Source of the DNA: Chlamydoabsidia padenii
Lineage: Eukaryota; Mucoromycota; Mucoromycetes; Mucorales; Cunninghamellaceae
Length of the DNA stretch: 64,000 bases
Reading direction: 5' to 3'
NCBI GenBank assembly: GCA_025330725.1
Contig: JAIWND010000031.1
Coordinates: 1 to 64,000, forward strand
The notes under the pieces are model-generated. The model saw only the letters and a list, made by a program, of their open reading frames with translations. It was not told the origin of the DNA and made no database searches. Positions 1 to 10,619 of this stretch are shown here, piece after piece. The position numbers were made by a program, and so were the translations under genes. The first letter of the stretch is position 1, and every line of letters begins with the position of its first letter.

Positions 1-30
1 TATATATATATATTCATAAGTCCAAACAAG

Positions 31-607
31 ATGGGTATCCTCGATATTGTTCCTGCTGGTGTTATTGTTGGTGACGACCTCCGCAAACTCTTTGAATATG
101 GTAAAATATATCAGATGGAATTTACATTATCCCAACCACATATTAACCTCTCTTTCCTTATAGCTCGCGAACACAAATTCGCCATCCCTGCTATTAACTG
201 TACTTCTACCAGGTAAGACGAAGAAAAAAGAAAAGTGTGTGGGTAAGGCACGGGATGTACCTTCACTTTAGCGTGGGGAAAGTGGGAAGGTGTATGCGGG
301 GTTGTTGTTTATTACTGAACTAAACCACTTTATTTACTATTAACTAGTACCATCAATGCTGCTCTTGAAGCTGCCCGTGATATCAAGTCTCCTATCATCA
401 TCCAATTCTCCAATGGTGGTGCTGCTTACATTGCCGGTAAGGGGTTGAGCAACAAGAACCAAGAAGCCTCTGTCATTGGTGCCGTTGCTGGTGCTCAAGT
501 AAGTTACCTAGAATGATTAGTTTAAAAAAACCACTTTTATTAACATTTGCTTCTTTTGTTATAGTATGTCCGTGCTGTGGCCAAGGCTTATGGTATCCCT
601 GTTGTCA

Positions 608-655
<48 letters not shown>

Positions 656-1453
656 AATAATCAATGACACATTAGATGGTATATGTTTGTATGTGGATAC
701 TAACTCTTATGATGTGTTTATATTTGAATAGGTATGATTGCTGCTGATGAAGAATACTTCAAGGCCAATGGTGTTCCCTTGTTCTCCTCTCACATGTTGG
801 ATCTCTCTGAAGAAAGCAAGGAAGAAAACATTGAAATCTGTTTAAAGTACCTCAAGCGTATGGCTCCCATGGGTTGTTTATTGGAAATGGAAATTGGTAT
901 CACTGGTGGTGAAGAAGATGGTGTCAACAATGAAGATGTCGACAATGCTGCTCTTTACACTCAACCTGAAGATATCTGGGATATCTATGAAGCTTTCTCC
1001 AAGGTGACCGACTTGTTCTCCATCGCTGCTGCTTTTGGTAACGTCCACGGTGTCTATGCTCCTGGTAACGTCCGTCTCCATCCTGAATTGTTGGGTGATC
1101 ATCAAGCTTATGTGTCCAAGCAACTCGGTAGTGGTGAACAAACCAAGCCTGTCTTCTTTGTCTTCCACGGTGGTTCTGGATCTACTGAACAAGATATTGC
1201 CACTGCTGTCAACAATGGTGTGGTCAAGATGAACGTCGATACGGATACCCAATGGGCTTACTGGGTCGGCTTGAAGAACTATTATGAAGACAAGAAGGAA
1301 TACCTCCAAAACCAAGTCGGTAACCCTGAAGGTCCTACCAAGCCTAACAAAAAGTACTATGATCCCCGTGTCTTCATCCGTGAAGCTGAAAAGACCATGA
1401 TCAAGCGTGTCCAACAAGCCTGTAAGGATCTTGGAAATGTCGATCGTCTGTAA
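31..1453 (+). CDS. FBA1: class II fructose-bisphosphate aldolase
   Basis: Cleaves fructose-1,6-bisphosphate to DHAP and glyceraldehyde-3-phosphate in cytosolic glycolysis/gluconeogenesis. Exons by frame and GT-AG signals: 31-100, 164-212, 348-498, 565-652, 732-1453, giving 359 aa, the usual fungal class II length. Zinc-enzyme landmarks are visible: the VIHSDHCAKK stretch in exon 4 (metal-binding His and catalytic Asp region), FVFHGGSGS and VKMNVDTDTQ in exon 5. The start ATG opens MGILDIVPAGV, typical of fungal FBA. Four introns crowd the 5' half while the 3' 722 nt are uninterrupted. Only 30 nt of upstream sequence are in the window, so the promoter is not seen. AATAAA lies at about 1515. 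Confidence 0.96.
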
Positions 1454-1597
1454 ATAGTGATAGGTTCATAGTATAGTTGTTGTTATATTTTTTATATATA
1501 TCTAGTATCTTCCAATAAAGTATTAAAAAAAAAGATGGCCTTGTGCTTTCTTTTTTGTTTGAAACAGCATTGCTCTTGTTTCCCAAATAGGTGATAT

Positions 1598-1610
1598 CGG
1601 GATTTGAAAT
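1598..1610 (+). promoter_or_regulatory. CGGGATTTGAAA element
   Basis: Exact CGGGATTTGAAAT between two convergent genes, where no promoter is expected. It sits 87 nt before the ATG of the small ORF at 1698, the spacing seen at recognised genes in this window, so it may mark a short transcript. Confidence 0.45.
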
Positions 1611-1697
1611 GTTAGACTGGGCGAATGAAATCGCACAAAACCACCCCATTCTTCCCGAGGACCCAGTGAATCATACCATCTCCCAACGTTAACATTC

Positions 1698-1904
1698 ATG
1701 ACTCCATCACAATCTGAATGCACCCCTTTATTACAAGACACAGTCATCAGCATGGTCGGCAGTCGACGTCAAGAATCACCAGTCAAGCACAACGAATCTA
1801 GATTATGGAAAGGTTTTTTTCGGTTAACATGCTTGATCCTTTGGTCAATTATCATTGGTATGCATAGGCTGGGTGGGATTATTGTCCAAAGACTATATTA
1901 TTAG
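1698..1904 (+). CDS. possible small membrane protein (unrecognised)
   Basis: ORF of 68 codons with a polar N-terminal half and a hydrophobic segment (residues about 41-57, LTCLILWSIIIG) close to the C-terminus. A plausible donor (GTATGC at 1860) and acceptor would shorten it to about 54 aa ending just after the hydrophobic segment, like a small tail-anchored protein. Support is indirect: it follows a CGGGATTTGAAA element at the usual distance and has AATAAA at about 1953. It is tail-to-tail with CFD1. No family recognised; it could be non-coding. Confidence 0.3.
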   Translation: MTPSQSECTPLLQDTVISMVGSRRQESPVKHNESRLWKGFFRLTCLILWSIIIGMHRLGGIIVQRLYY

Positions 1905-1978
1905 TCTAGTTACATTTGTTTAAAAGAAGGATTTTATTATCCGTTACAAGTTTAATAAAATCTATATATAAATAAAAA

Positions 1979-2971
1979 TCATTCTTCTTTGTTAACTATA
2001 TCTACAACTTGATTACAAATGGATTGGAAGATGGGGAATAATTGGGATTGTTGGAAGGTTTTAACATATGAGCCTTCTCCTTCTGTTTCTACAGCACTGG
2101 TAAAAGATGGATCGATAGGTACTCGGCCCAGGAAGGGGATCTTGTATTCATTAGCCATGGATTCACCACCACCAGAAGAAAATATATTTGTACAATCCTA
2201 TAACCAAAAAAAAAAGAGAGAGAGAGTTAATAAAAAGATTAGATGGATCCAGACTACTACTTACGGCACAATGAGGACAGATATAACCACTCATGTTTTC
2301 CACCACCCCCAAGATTGGTAATTTGACCTTCCGACAGAATGACAGTTCCTTGCGCACATCAGCAATGGCTACCCCTTGTGGTGTTGTCACAATTACAGCA
2401 CCATCCGGATTGAATTCCTTGAGATATTCCACCACGCCAATATGTTCGTCTGAAGTGCCAGGTGGTGTGTCAATTAAAAGATAATCGAGTTCACCCCAGT
2501 AGACATCTTGAAGGAATTGCTTGATCATGGCTACATGATGTATGGATCTAGATTAGACAATAGCCTCTTTTTACTTTTTATTCTTGTTCTTACCATTCTT
2601 TTTAGGTCCACGCCATACCACAGAGTCATTCTTGTTCGTCAGTAAGAAGCCGATCGACATGCAAGATAATCGTTGTTTTTCGTCAGCGTAGACGGGTACC
2701 CATCTAGAGTAAATAATAAAGTGAGTCTTTATTTATCTTTCTTCTTTACTTGTGTTTACCCTTGAGAAGCTTGATGTACTTTTTTACCATCCAATCCCAA
2801 CATGCGAGGAATGCTTGGTCCTGTCAAATCAATGTCCAATACACCCACTTTGAATCCTTTATCCACCAAACCAAGAGCCAATTGAGTGGTCACTGATGAT
2901 TTACCCACACCACCTTTTCCAGACAATACTAGTACAATGTGTTTAATATTTGACAAATTGATTTCAGACAT
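1979..2971 (-). CDS. CFD1: cytosolic Fe-S cluster assembly scaffold NUBP2/Cfd1
   Basis: P-loop NTPase that pairs with Nbp35 to build 4Fe-4S clusters for cytosolic and nuclear proteins. Exons (transcript order): 2971-2760, 2703-2594, 2530-2265, 2197-1979; 268 aa, normal for Cfd1. Seen: deviant Walker [10 protein letters not shown] near residue 20, GWVPVY and SIGFLL with WRGPKKN in exon 2, [10 protein letters not shown] in exon 3, then [11 protein letters not shown] running into ADCTNIF, which supplies the C-terminal cysteines for the bridging cluster. It lacks the N-terminal four-cysteine ferredoxin-like part of Nbp35, which separates the two. The start at 2971 (MSEINLSN) is preferred; the longer open frame upstream has no family resemblance. 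Confidence 0.95.
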
Positions 2972-3208
2972 GACAAGAGTAATATAATGATGAAGGAAGG
3001 AAGGAAAGGGAAGAAAAAAAAAAAAAGTTGAAAGATTAGTCAGGATCGGAGATGGAAATATAATCGACAAAATGGCAGGTGATACTACCAAATCCACCCT
3101 CTTGTGCTGCTTCTTCTCTTCAATAATGATCATCAAAGTGTCATTCACATAAAAAGGGGTTCTTACTACTTGAGAGCGAGGGCGTCATCACTATAGGGTT
3201 TCAAGAAG

Positions 3209-3346
3209 ATGAAGCTACTGGCGGGATTGGAAAAACCGGGCGCTTCACCGGTAAGAATGGCGGCAACCAAGCTGTTAAGGTTGCATGATGACTTGTTGTA
3301 TTTGGATGCTTCAGCTCGAGTTGGACAACTTTATACGAGACGATGA
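3209..3346 (+). CDS. possible 45-codon gene or gene remnant
   Basis: Reads MKLLAGLEKPGASP then a composition-normal stretch (KLLRLHDDLLYLDASARVG) to a stop at 3346. A canonical donor (GTAAGA) follows codon 14. Splicing to an AG near 3350 would give an alternative short C-terminus reading YFSYCREELFLYPYKA. The two readings suggest either a short spliced gene or a degenerate one with a frameshift near 3340. No family recognised. Confidence 0.2.
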   Translation: MKLLAGLEKPGASPVRMAATKLLRLHDDLLYLDASARVGQLYTRR

Positions 3347-3994
3347 CCAGACAGTATTTTTCTTACTGTCGGGAAGAGCTGTTCCTGTATCCATACAAGG
3401 CATAAGTTTGGTTTTTGCCATGGCTACAGTAGACATAAGTTTAGTCCATCATAAGAGCAGTAGAAAGGGAACTAGTATCCTATATGCATCAAGCATCTTT
3501 GCTCCCCATAAGGATAAAGTTTCATTTCTGGCCTTCTGACTTCTGAATCATTGTATGCATTGAAAAGGGGATATTTTATATGCAGCCAATGTAGTTTTTT
3601 TTTTTTTTTTTTTTGGAAATGAAAAATTTGCACACAGTATTGTTTCTCTCTTTTAGTATCAGTAAAGGTGCACTGTGTGAATGCCTCACTGTAACAAAGT
3701 AAATGGCTGTAGAAATGGTGGGATATAAACTTGATTCTAGTAGGTTAAAATTAGCAATATCAGGGATGATCCATTGAGAAGATGCCTGCTGTTTGATCTT
3801 GGACCACTGCGTTAATGCACTGAAAGTCCGCTACATTAAATTCATATCAAAAAGACCGATTATAGTAGAGATAATCTAGAAGGGTACTCCATTAATTGCA
3901 TAGGCACTCCTTTTCGTCTACTCTTGTGTGTTTTATACACTCTATAAAGAACCTTTTCCTTATCATTGTTACTTATAATTCCTACTCCATCATA

Positions 3995-4010
3995 TTTTCA
4001 AACACCGACA
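3995..4010 (-). promoter_or_regulatory. variant CGG-TTTGAA element
   Basis: TTTTCAAACACCGACA, the reverse complement of TGTCGGTGTTTGAAAA, 196 nt before the LRR gene ATG. It is the same variant found at 45928 and, with one change, at 61808. Confidence 0.45.
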
Positions 4011-4206
4011 ACGGGGCTGGGAATAAAAATGATGCATCACATAGACCGACGCTTTTCCTTTGTCCTTTTCTCCCCTCTTTCTTTTCCTCGAGTAAAAAAA
4101 AAAAAATCCCTCATAATCTTCTTTTTTTTTTTTGCCCATTACCTCTTTGAACAGTCATCTTTATTCACCATCACTACTTTATAGTTAAACAGCTAACCAA
4201 AGTCCC

Positions 4207-4726
4207 ATGTCTGTGGACAATCGTCCTTGGCCGCTTGCAGACCACTTGCCCACCCCACCTTTGCATGGACAAGATGAAGGCAAAACACAAGCAAATTCAC
4301 CACCAGTGTTGCCTTTACGAAAACGAAACCGTGTCACCTCTCTACAACTATGCTACTCTCGTGCTTGGCTTGGTCAAGGTCACCTTCAAGATAATCACCT
4401 GACTCCTGAAGAAAAAGTACGTCGTGTGATTGATACGGTGGTCGATAATGGTTATGAACAAGTGGACCTCAGGTAATGATGGAAGATGGAACAAGTCCAA
4501 TTGTCTTTTTAACCAACTTGGTCTCTTTATTTGTAATAGTCATTGTGATTTGGTTGAAATTCCCGGGGGTATTGCTGAACTCCAACATATCACTGTTTTA
4601 CAAAAGGATACTGTCAAGACTGCCTCTTTACAACTCTATTTGTTTGCCAATCAATTGAAATCTTTGTCTCCGGCTCTATTCCAACTCAAAAATCTAACTG
4701 TGCTCAGTCTCCGTAAGCATATAAAC

Positions 4727-4781
<55 letters not shown>

Positions 4782-5360
4782 AAGGGCGATCATCTAAATT
4801 TATATGTAGGATGTAACAAATTGACCATTATACCGCCGGATATTGCATTACTGGAAAATTTGGTGGAGCTCTCTTTGGGCAACAATCATTTGGTAAGTGG
4901 GGGGTGGAAAGGAGGATAATCGTTGATTTGGCTGACTGACTAATCTACTATGTAGACTTATCTCCCTTCGGAACTACAGCAATTGGCAAAGCTTACCCTA
5001 TTATCAGTATGCCCTAATCCATTTATACCAACACCTAATGATAGGTCAACACCAACATCTTTACCACCTTGTAAGTATACTCGACCTGGACATGTATGTC
5101 ATACTCTACCCAGTCTCTTTGAAATCGCCAGTCGTCATTATCTATCATCATCCACTGGCCGACAAAAAATAGTGCTACCATTCGCCATACAACAATGCCT
5201 GGATTCTGTCTCTCCTATCAATAAATGTCACACTTGTAAACGTCCGTTCGTGGATTCAACCACACAAGAAATGGTTTGGATGGATCTCATTAATGTCAAG
5301 ATGGTGCCTTTGCTTTATCGATTTTGCTCAATGCCTTGTGCTCGACAACTTGTCTTGTGA
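4207..5360 (+). CDS. leucine-rich-repeat protein with C-terminal Cys pairs
   Basis: Exons 4207-4472, 4540-4712, 4810-4892, 4956-5360; 308 aa. Residues about 80-180 form SDS22/typical-type repeats (NQLKSLSPALFQL, NKLTIIPPDIALLENL, NHLTYLPSELQQL). The C-terminal third has CHTC about 40 residues before CSMPC, a possible zinc site. A short LRR block followed by such cysteine pairs recalls LRRC58-like proteins, but that is memory, not a search. No signal peptide or membrane segment, so probably a cytosolic or nuclear interaction adaptor. Intron 2 carries a 51-nt T run. AATAAA at about 5513. Confidence 0.85.
4729..4779 (+). repeat. poly-T tract inside intron
   Basis: 51 consecutive T in intron 2 of the LRR gene, upstream of the acceptor. 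Similar T or A runs occur at 6097, 7984, 30031 and 46161. Exact length is likely uncertain in any assembly. Confidence 0.9.
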
Positions 5361-5816
5361 TATTCATTTTTTACTCTCCTCCACTTGGTTACCACTAACT
5401 CTATTTACTCGTTATTACCAATATACCATGCTTCATTTGTCTATACTCTTTTACATTACCCTTCCTCCTCCCCCCTCTCTCTCTTCTTTACTCTCTTGTT
5501 TTAAATAGTTATAATAAAAATGGGTTGTTTTTTTTAAAAAAAAAGATGCTACTTATAGGTGATGTCCATTTTAGTATATGGTACATGTTACCTTTAACCG
5601 TCATAAACCTTCCATTGTCTAATAAAGGCTATATTTAGGATCTCGTCTTATTAAAAACATTACAGCACTTTGGCAAATGTTGAAAGCCGGTCAGATCTAT
5701 CCAACCTCATCTCTTTCAGAGGAGTTGATATACCATACGGTTTTAACTTGGGGCGCATCATCCGGTTATTGAGGCCATTATAACATATTTTGTGTCGAAT
5801 GGGCTCAGGGCAGATT

Positions 5817-5830
5817 CGGGATTTGAAAAT
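5817..5830 (+). promoter_or_regulatory. CGGGATTTGAAA element
   Basis: Exact CGGGATTTGAAAAT, 98 nt before an ATG-AGC followed by a canonical donor (5929). It marks the apparent 5' end of the decayed exon cluster that follows. Confidence 0.45.
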
Positions 5831-5928
5831 AAAGACAAAAGAGATGGGGTTTCTTTTGAAACAATTCCCCTCTTTTTCTTGTTTTTCATTCCCACCTTCC
5901 ACTTTAGCTATGCTTCAACCCACTTGAC

Positions 5929-6094
5929 ATGAGCGTAAGTATGTTACTGGTATGTTTTAATTTTATCGAATACCGTCTGTTCTTTAATTAGTTACAACAC
6001 ATACCTATGGACGCTTGCTAATCCTTGTTGAATCGTAGACCATCTTTGACCAAAGGTAAGAAATGGTAATTGTATCTTCGTTAGAGAACCAACA

Positions 6095-6141
<47 letters not shown>

Positions 6142-6903
6142 CATGTAGAAGAAGCCTGCCAAAGCGATTATATTCAACAAACCAATGAAATATAGTTACG
6201 ACGAATCCCTCTTTGCACCTTTTACTCCAGCACTTTTATAGTCTCTTCCTCATAATCTGGCAAGATGACCATGATTTCACCCCGAACAATACTTGTTTGT
6301 CTATTCAAGATAGACTTATTGGTTCTTATCTGATATTAGCGGTAGATTGTGATGCTCGCAAAGTGGATGTGGATCAACAAGGTAAATAGTATACACTATC
6401 ATAGGTAGGCAATACACAGAACTAGGATTTTATTCCAATCTTGTCAATAGGACATTGATACGACTGGATCTGCTGCTCAAGGTAATTAATGATGTGGGAT
6501 GAACTACACTTACTTATAGAGACGCTGTCATTATTACAATAGATTGTGGCTACATAATCTTGGTGTACATTGCTTCTCGGGGAGGGGGTAAGGTACTTGG
6601 CTTTACTCTTCCTCTTTAGTTTCATATGGTGGTTGTAATGGGAACTCAATGCTTTGTAAGGCACGGAATATCGATATACTGACCTTCGGAAATCGAAACT
6701 GGAACATCAGCAAACACGATTCCCTATCCAAACATACATCACAAAGACAACTATGATTGAACGACCAACTACCTGTCAAACTCGGTTCTCCTAAATCCAA
6801 CACGCCTCGAATTAATACAAGTATCCTATGTATTACAAGCAAACCTCTCAAGAATCCAATTGCCTCCATTCTGATTAAACTAGTAATAATCGCAGCCATC
6901 TAA
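5929..6903 (+). pseudogene. decayed multi-exon gene (unrecognised)
   Basis: A start-like ATGAGC plus GTAAGT at 5929 is followed by several stretches that read like exons but do not join in one frame. They are FNKPMKYSYDESLFAPFTPALL near 6175-6240 (stop after it), IWQDDHDFTPNN then LIGSYLILAVDCDARKVDV near 6255-6385 in another frame, TLIRLDLLLKVIN near 6450, and an open stretch at 6550-6620. Every route I tried meets stops or frame changes. The minus-strand ORFs here start without ATG and look like shadows. Most likely a gene decayed by indels. I cannot name the ancestor, and a heavily spliced live gene is not excluded. Confidence 0.35.
6097..6139 (+). repeat. poly-T tract
   Basis: 43 consecutive T within an apparent intron of the decayed gene, ending shortly before an AG. 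Confidence 0.9.
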
Positions 6904-7176
6904 AGACTAGTATATCATATAGATTTATAGATAGATTCGTAATATGCTGTATATATAAATGTATAATAAAGTACAGGGTATGATTTGTTGAAATGCATGT
7001 AGACGAATAGCTTTATTAGGGAAATGGCGATCGGGTGTGACATCAATAAGTTCAGGGAAAACTTTATTCACTAGGTATAAAAACGGAGATTCCGTATCAC
7101 TCTGAATGGTTTAGTGTCACTTTTTTTGAACGACACAGAATCCTTGCTGGGGAGCAAATTTTAGCGAACTACGAGC

Positions 7177-7190
7177 CGGGATTTGAAATT
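7177..7190 (+). promoter_or_regulatory. CGGGATTTGAAA element
   Basis: Exact CGGGATTTGAAATT, 135 nt before the permease ATG at 7326. Confidence 0.5.
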
Positions 7191-7325
7191 GGATGACCTT
7201 AAAAAAAAAAAAAAAAGGCTCGAAAATTTTTTTAAACTAGGAAAACCCTTTTTCTTTCCATTCGATTACTACATTGACTCTTACGTTTGAACAATAGACA
7301 ATTGAACACAAATACACACACGATT

Positions 7326-9545
7326 ATGAACGAAAAAATTCAAGTGGCTGATCATCATCCACACCATGAAATTAATATCGGCTCTAGCACTCAAGAAAAA
7401 GTAGAACCACATGACCGAACTTCCGATTATGAATCCTTTACTTCAGAAGAACACCGTAATATTCAACAAGGAACGAAACGTGGTTTATCAGCAAGACATA
7501 TCCAGATGATTTCTCTTGGTGGTTCCATTGGGTAGGGTAGTAACATTGACAAGGAATGATTGTATTGACTTTTTTTCGTTTTACTCTAGTACTGGTCTCT
7601 TCTTGAACTCTGGTCAAAACATTGCTGTGGCAGGTCCTGCAGGTGCTTTGATTGCTTATTTAGTCATTGGTTTTATGGTTTTCTGTTTTATGGTGTGCAT
7701 GGGTGAAATGGCTACCTTTTTACCGGTAAAGAACTACCCTGCATACATATGTCTGTGCGCTAATGTTTTTTTTTTCTTTTTTTTTTTTGTTACCATTGAT
7801 GAATAGGTGTCTGGCTCCTTTAATCATTATGCTACTCGATTTGTTGATCCTGCACTTGGCTTTGCATTAGGTTGGAATTATTGGTAAGTGTGTAGAATAG
7901 TGGGCCAAGCCAATTGTTTGAAAGAATCTCATTGGCTAATGTCTCTTTTTCAAATCCCGCTTTACATAGGTTTTCCGTAAGTCTTTTTTTTTTTTTTTTT
8001 TTTTTTTTTTTCAAAATTAGATTTGTTGATGGTTTAACTCTTATTTTATTTTTATCTCCATGTTTAACGCGGACTGATTAGTGGGTAAGTACTAGGTAAC
8101 AGAAAAAGATAATACTTGATGGATTCAGAACTAAGCATGATCTTGAATAGAGTGTCACTATCGCAACGGAACTTTCAGCTGCTGCAACGATTATCAATTG
8201 GTGGAGACCTGTGATGCCTGATGCTGCCTGGTCTGTTATCTTTTTGGTACTTATTATTGCTATTAATCTCGTTGGTGTCGGTCTTTATGGTGAAATGGAA
8301 TATTGGCTCAGTATGATCAAGGTACTGATTGTTTTGGTCTTCATTATCATTGCCATTCTTGTCACCTCTGGTGCTGTGGGTGATCATCAAGTGATTGGAT
8401 TCAAGTATTGGAGTGACCCTGGAGCCTTTGTTGGTGGTGCTGTCGGTACTGTCAGTGTACTCTTATCTGCCGGATTCTCCTTCCAAGGAACTGAAATTGG
8501 TATGTATATATATATATATATGGAGTTAGGAACTTGTATGCTTACTATTTTATGTTGATATAGTTGGTGTCACTGCTGGTGAAGCCAAGAATCCTACTCG
8601 TACTGTACCTCGTGCTATCCGAACTGTCTTTTGGCGTATCATTGTATTCTACATTATAACCATCTTTTTAATTGGAATGTGCGTACCAAGTACTGACCCT
8701 AACCTCTCGAATGAATCTGGTGATGCTGCTACTGCTTCTTTTACTTTGGTATTTAAACTTGCTGGTATTAATGCTGGTGCTGATGTAATTAATGCAATCA
8801 TTTTGACAAGTAAGTCTCAACGGAACTTGCCTGAATGAATGCTGATCTTTCTTTCTTAGGTGTATTGTCTGCTGCCAATTCGGACCTTTATACCTGTTCT
8901 CGTACATTGATGGCTTTGGCACGCGATGGCAATGCTCCCATGTTTATGGCTAAAACTAACAAATATGGTGCTCCTTACTGGGGTGTCATTATATCTTCCA
9001 TCATTGGGTTTGCATGTGTATTTGTTTCGATCTACTCTGCAAGTGTAGCCTTCTCTTGGTTCTTATCCATCACTGCGGTTACTGGTTTTATCAGTTGGTG
9101 GGGTATATCTTTTGTCCATATTCGATTCCGACGGGCCTATGTCAAGCAAGGCCGAAGTGTCGCCGATTTACCTTACAAGGCTATCTGGTATCCTTTCACT
9201 CCTCTGTTTGCTGCTACTCTATGTGTATTGATTATTCTTGGTCAAGGTTACACGGCATTCTCCCCTGAATTCAATTTGCAAAAGTTTTTCTCGAACTATA
9301 TTGGTAAGAAAGTAACATGGAAGAAGACTCTCTTTACTAAACACCTTTTTAATATATTAGGTATTGTCCCCTTCTTTTTATGCTACGTTCTTTACAAACT
9401 TATTCGAAAGACAAAGGTGGTTCCTCTTTTGGATTGCGACTTTGATACTGGTCGGGTGACTCGTATGGAAATCGAAGAGGATGAAGAAGAAGATAGGAAT
9501 AAAAACAAGGCTTGGTACTCTCGGATACTCAACTTTGTATCTTGA
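7326..9545 (+). CDS. amino acid permease (APC/YAT family, Lyp1/Can1-like)
   Basis: Plasma-membrane proton-coupled amino acid importer, probably for basic amino acids. Exons 7326-7531, 7590-7725, 7807-7883, 7970-7976, 8082-8084, 8151-8499, 8564-8809, 8860-9303, 9361-9545; 550 aa, normal for the family. Landmarks: cytosolic acidic N-terminus, RHIQMISLGGSIGTGLF at TM1, FQGTEIVGVTAGEAKNP, SAANSDLYTCSRTL, PYWGVI, about 12 hydrophobic segments and a short acidic tail. The joined exons 3-6 read YWFSWSVTIATELSA, matching the yeast Lyp1-type YWFSWAITFALELS. The W codon is exon 5 alone (3 nt), preceded by a 7-nt exon. The start is ATG 7326; the frame opens earlier only with TTG. A CGGGATTTGAAA element lies upstream and another inside intron 3. 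Confidence 0.93.
7948..7960 (-). promoter_or_regulatory. intronic CGGGATTTGAAA element
   Basis: TTTCAAATCCCGC, an exact reverse-complement copy, inside permease intron 3 and 9 nt before the 7-nt micro-exon. Confidence 0.35.
7970..8084 (+). other. two micro-exons (7 nt and 3 nt)
   Basis: Exon 4 is 7970-7976 (GTTTTCC) between AG and GTAAGT; exon 5 is 8082-8084 (TGG) between ATTAG and GTAAGT. Together they supply W-F-S-W, conserved in the permease family. The intervening intron holds a T run of about 28. Confidence 0.75.
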
Positions 9546-10077
9546 TTAACCCTATAGTATAGAAGGATTTGTTGTATATATATATACCTTTTTGTTTTGT
9601 CCCTTCTTCTCCTTTTTATTTGTTTTATTTTTATATATTGATGTTAGTCTTTGTAGTTTATTGAATAAAATACCTTTTTTTTAATACTGTTTGATGCAAA
9701 GCGGGGATTTAAAAATGTAACATTTTAAATGGCGAAAGAAGCTCATGGAAAAAGTAGGTTGGCATCATGTTGGATTTGGTGGGGTCAGCATATAATAAAG
9801 CAATGAACTAATCTGACTGGGACTTTTCAAATTGATAATATATGATTATTCTTCGATACTGGTCTAGATGTTATTTCTTTAGATGTGATGTTAATGAAGG
9901 ATTATATATTTTTTGTATAACCTACCTACCCTTGGGATCCTTGTTAAGAGAACTCCGATAAAGTTCAAAACCCGACCCACTTTTAACAATTCCTCCAATC
10001 TTTTTGTCGATTGGTTCGCTCCTCTTTTCCCATTTTGTTTATTCTTCTTCACTCTTTATACCCTCTTTTGATTTGAT
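9546..10077 (+). promoter_or_regulatory. intergenic region with two CGGG-TTTGAA-type elements
   Basis: Permease 3' end (AATAAA at about 9664), then GCGGGGATTTAAAAAT at 9701-9716 and TTCAAAACCCGACC (reverse orientation) at 9964-9977, the latter 100 nt before the ELL ATG. No gene seen. Confidence 0.5.
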
Positions 10078-10588
10078 ATGACGAACAAAAAGCAAGTATT
10101 CTCTGTAAGACTCAATCGGGATGCTTACAACTTGTTGATGCATCGATCACAACCCATGCGTTTGGAAATCGGTGACTCTTCTTCGGTAGGACTCATCAAG
10201 CAACAACAAAACAAAAAACAAAAACAAAAGCCTTAACGAATGTTATTATTGTTGTTGTTGTTATTATTATACAGTTCATGTTTATTGGGGATCGACCTTT
10301 TGACCTGAACCTCCGAAAAGAACAATCGACAATACACGTATATGAAAAGGACCAACTGACAAGACTGGATGACGACGACCGAATACGATATGTTGGTAAT
10401 GTCACTCATGCTGGTCATATGAAACAGGTGCTCTCTGAAGAAGACAAGAAACGGATACGAAGTATAACGGAACAGATGGAAAAGGAGAAAAGTGCAAGAT
10501 CAATTGAACTTTTGGATGCACCAAGAATTCCCACCCCAACAAAATTATACAACAACAACAACAACAGTACTTCACCAATAGCAGCAGC

Positions 10589-10619
<31 letters not shown>

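Larger units (their letters stand above)
2972..4206. other. divergent intergenic region
   Basis: Upstream of both CFD1 (minus) and the LRR gene (plus). Contains one weak small ORF (3209), a T run at about 3597-3614, and a variant CGG-TTTGAA element at 3995. No recognisable gene. Confidence 0.5.

Noticed and set aside
878..1417. Long minus-strand ORF (179 codons) opposite the aldolase last exon
   Set aside because: Antisense shadow of strongly biased codons in a well-supported exon; no family features.
4729..6139. Long T runs as retrotransposon poly-A tails
   Set aside because: They sit within or near introns just before acceptors, without target duplications or element sequence beside them.
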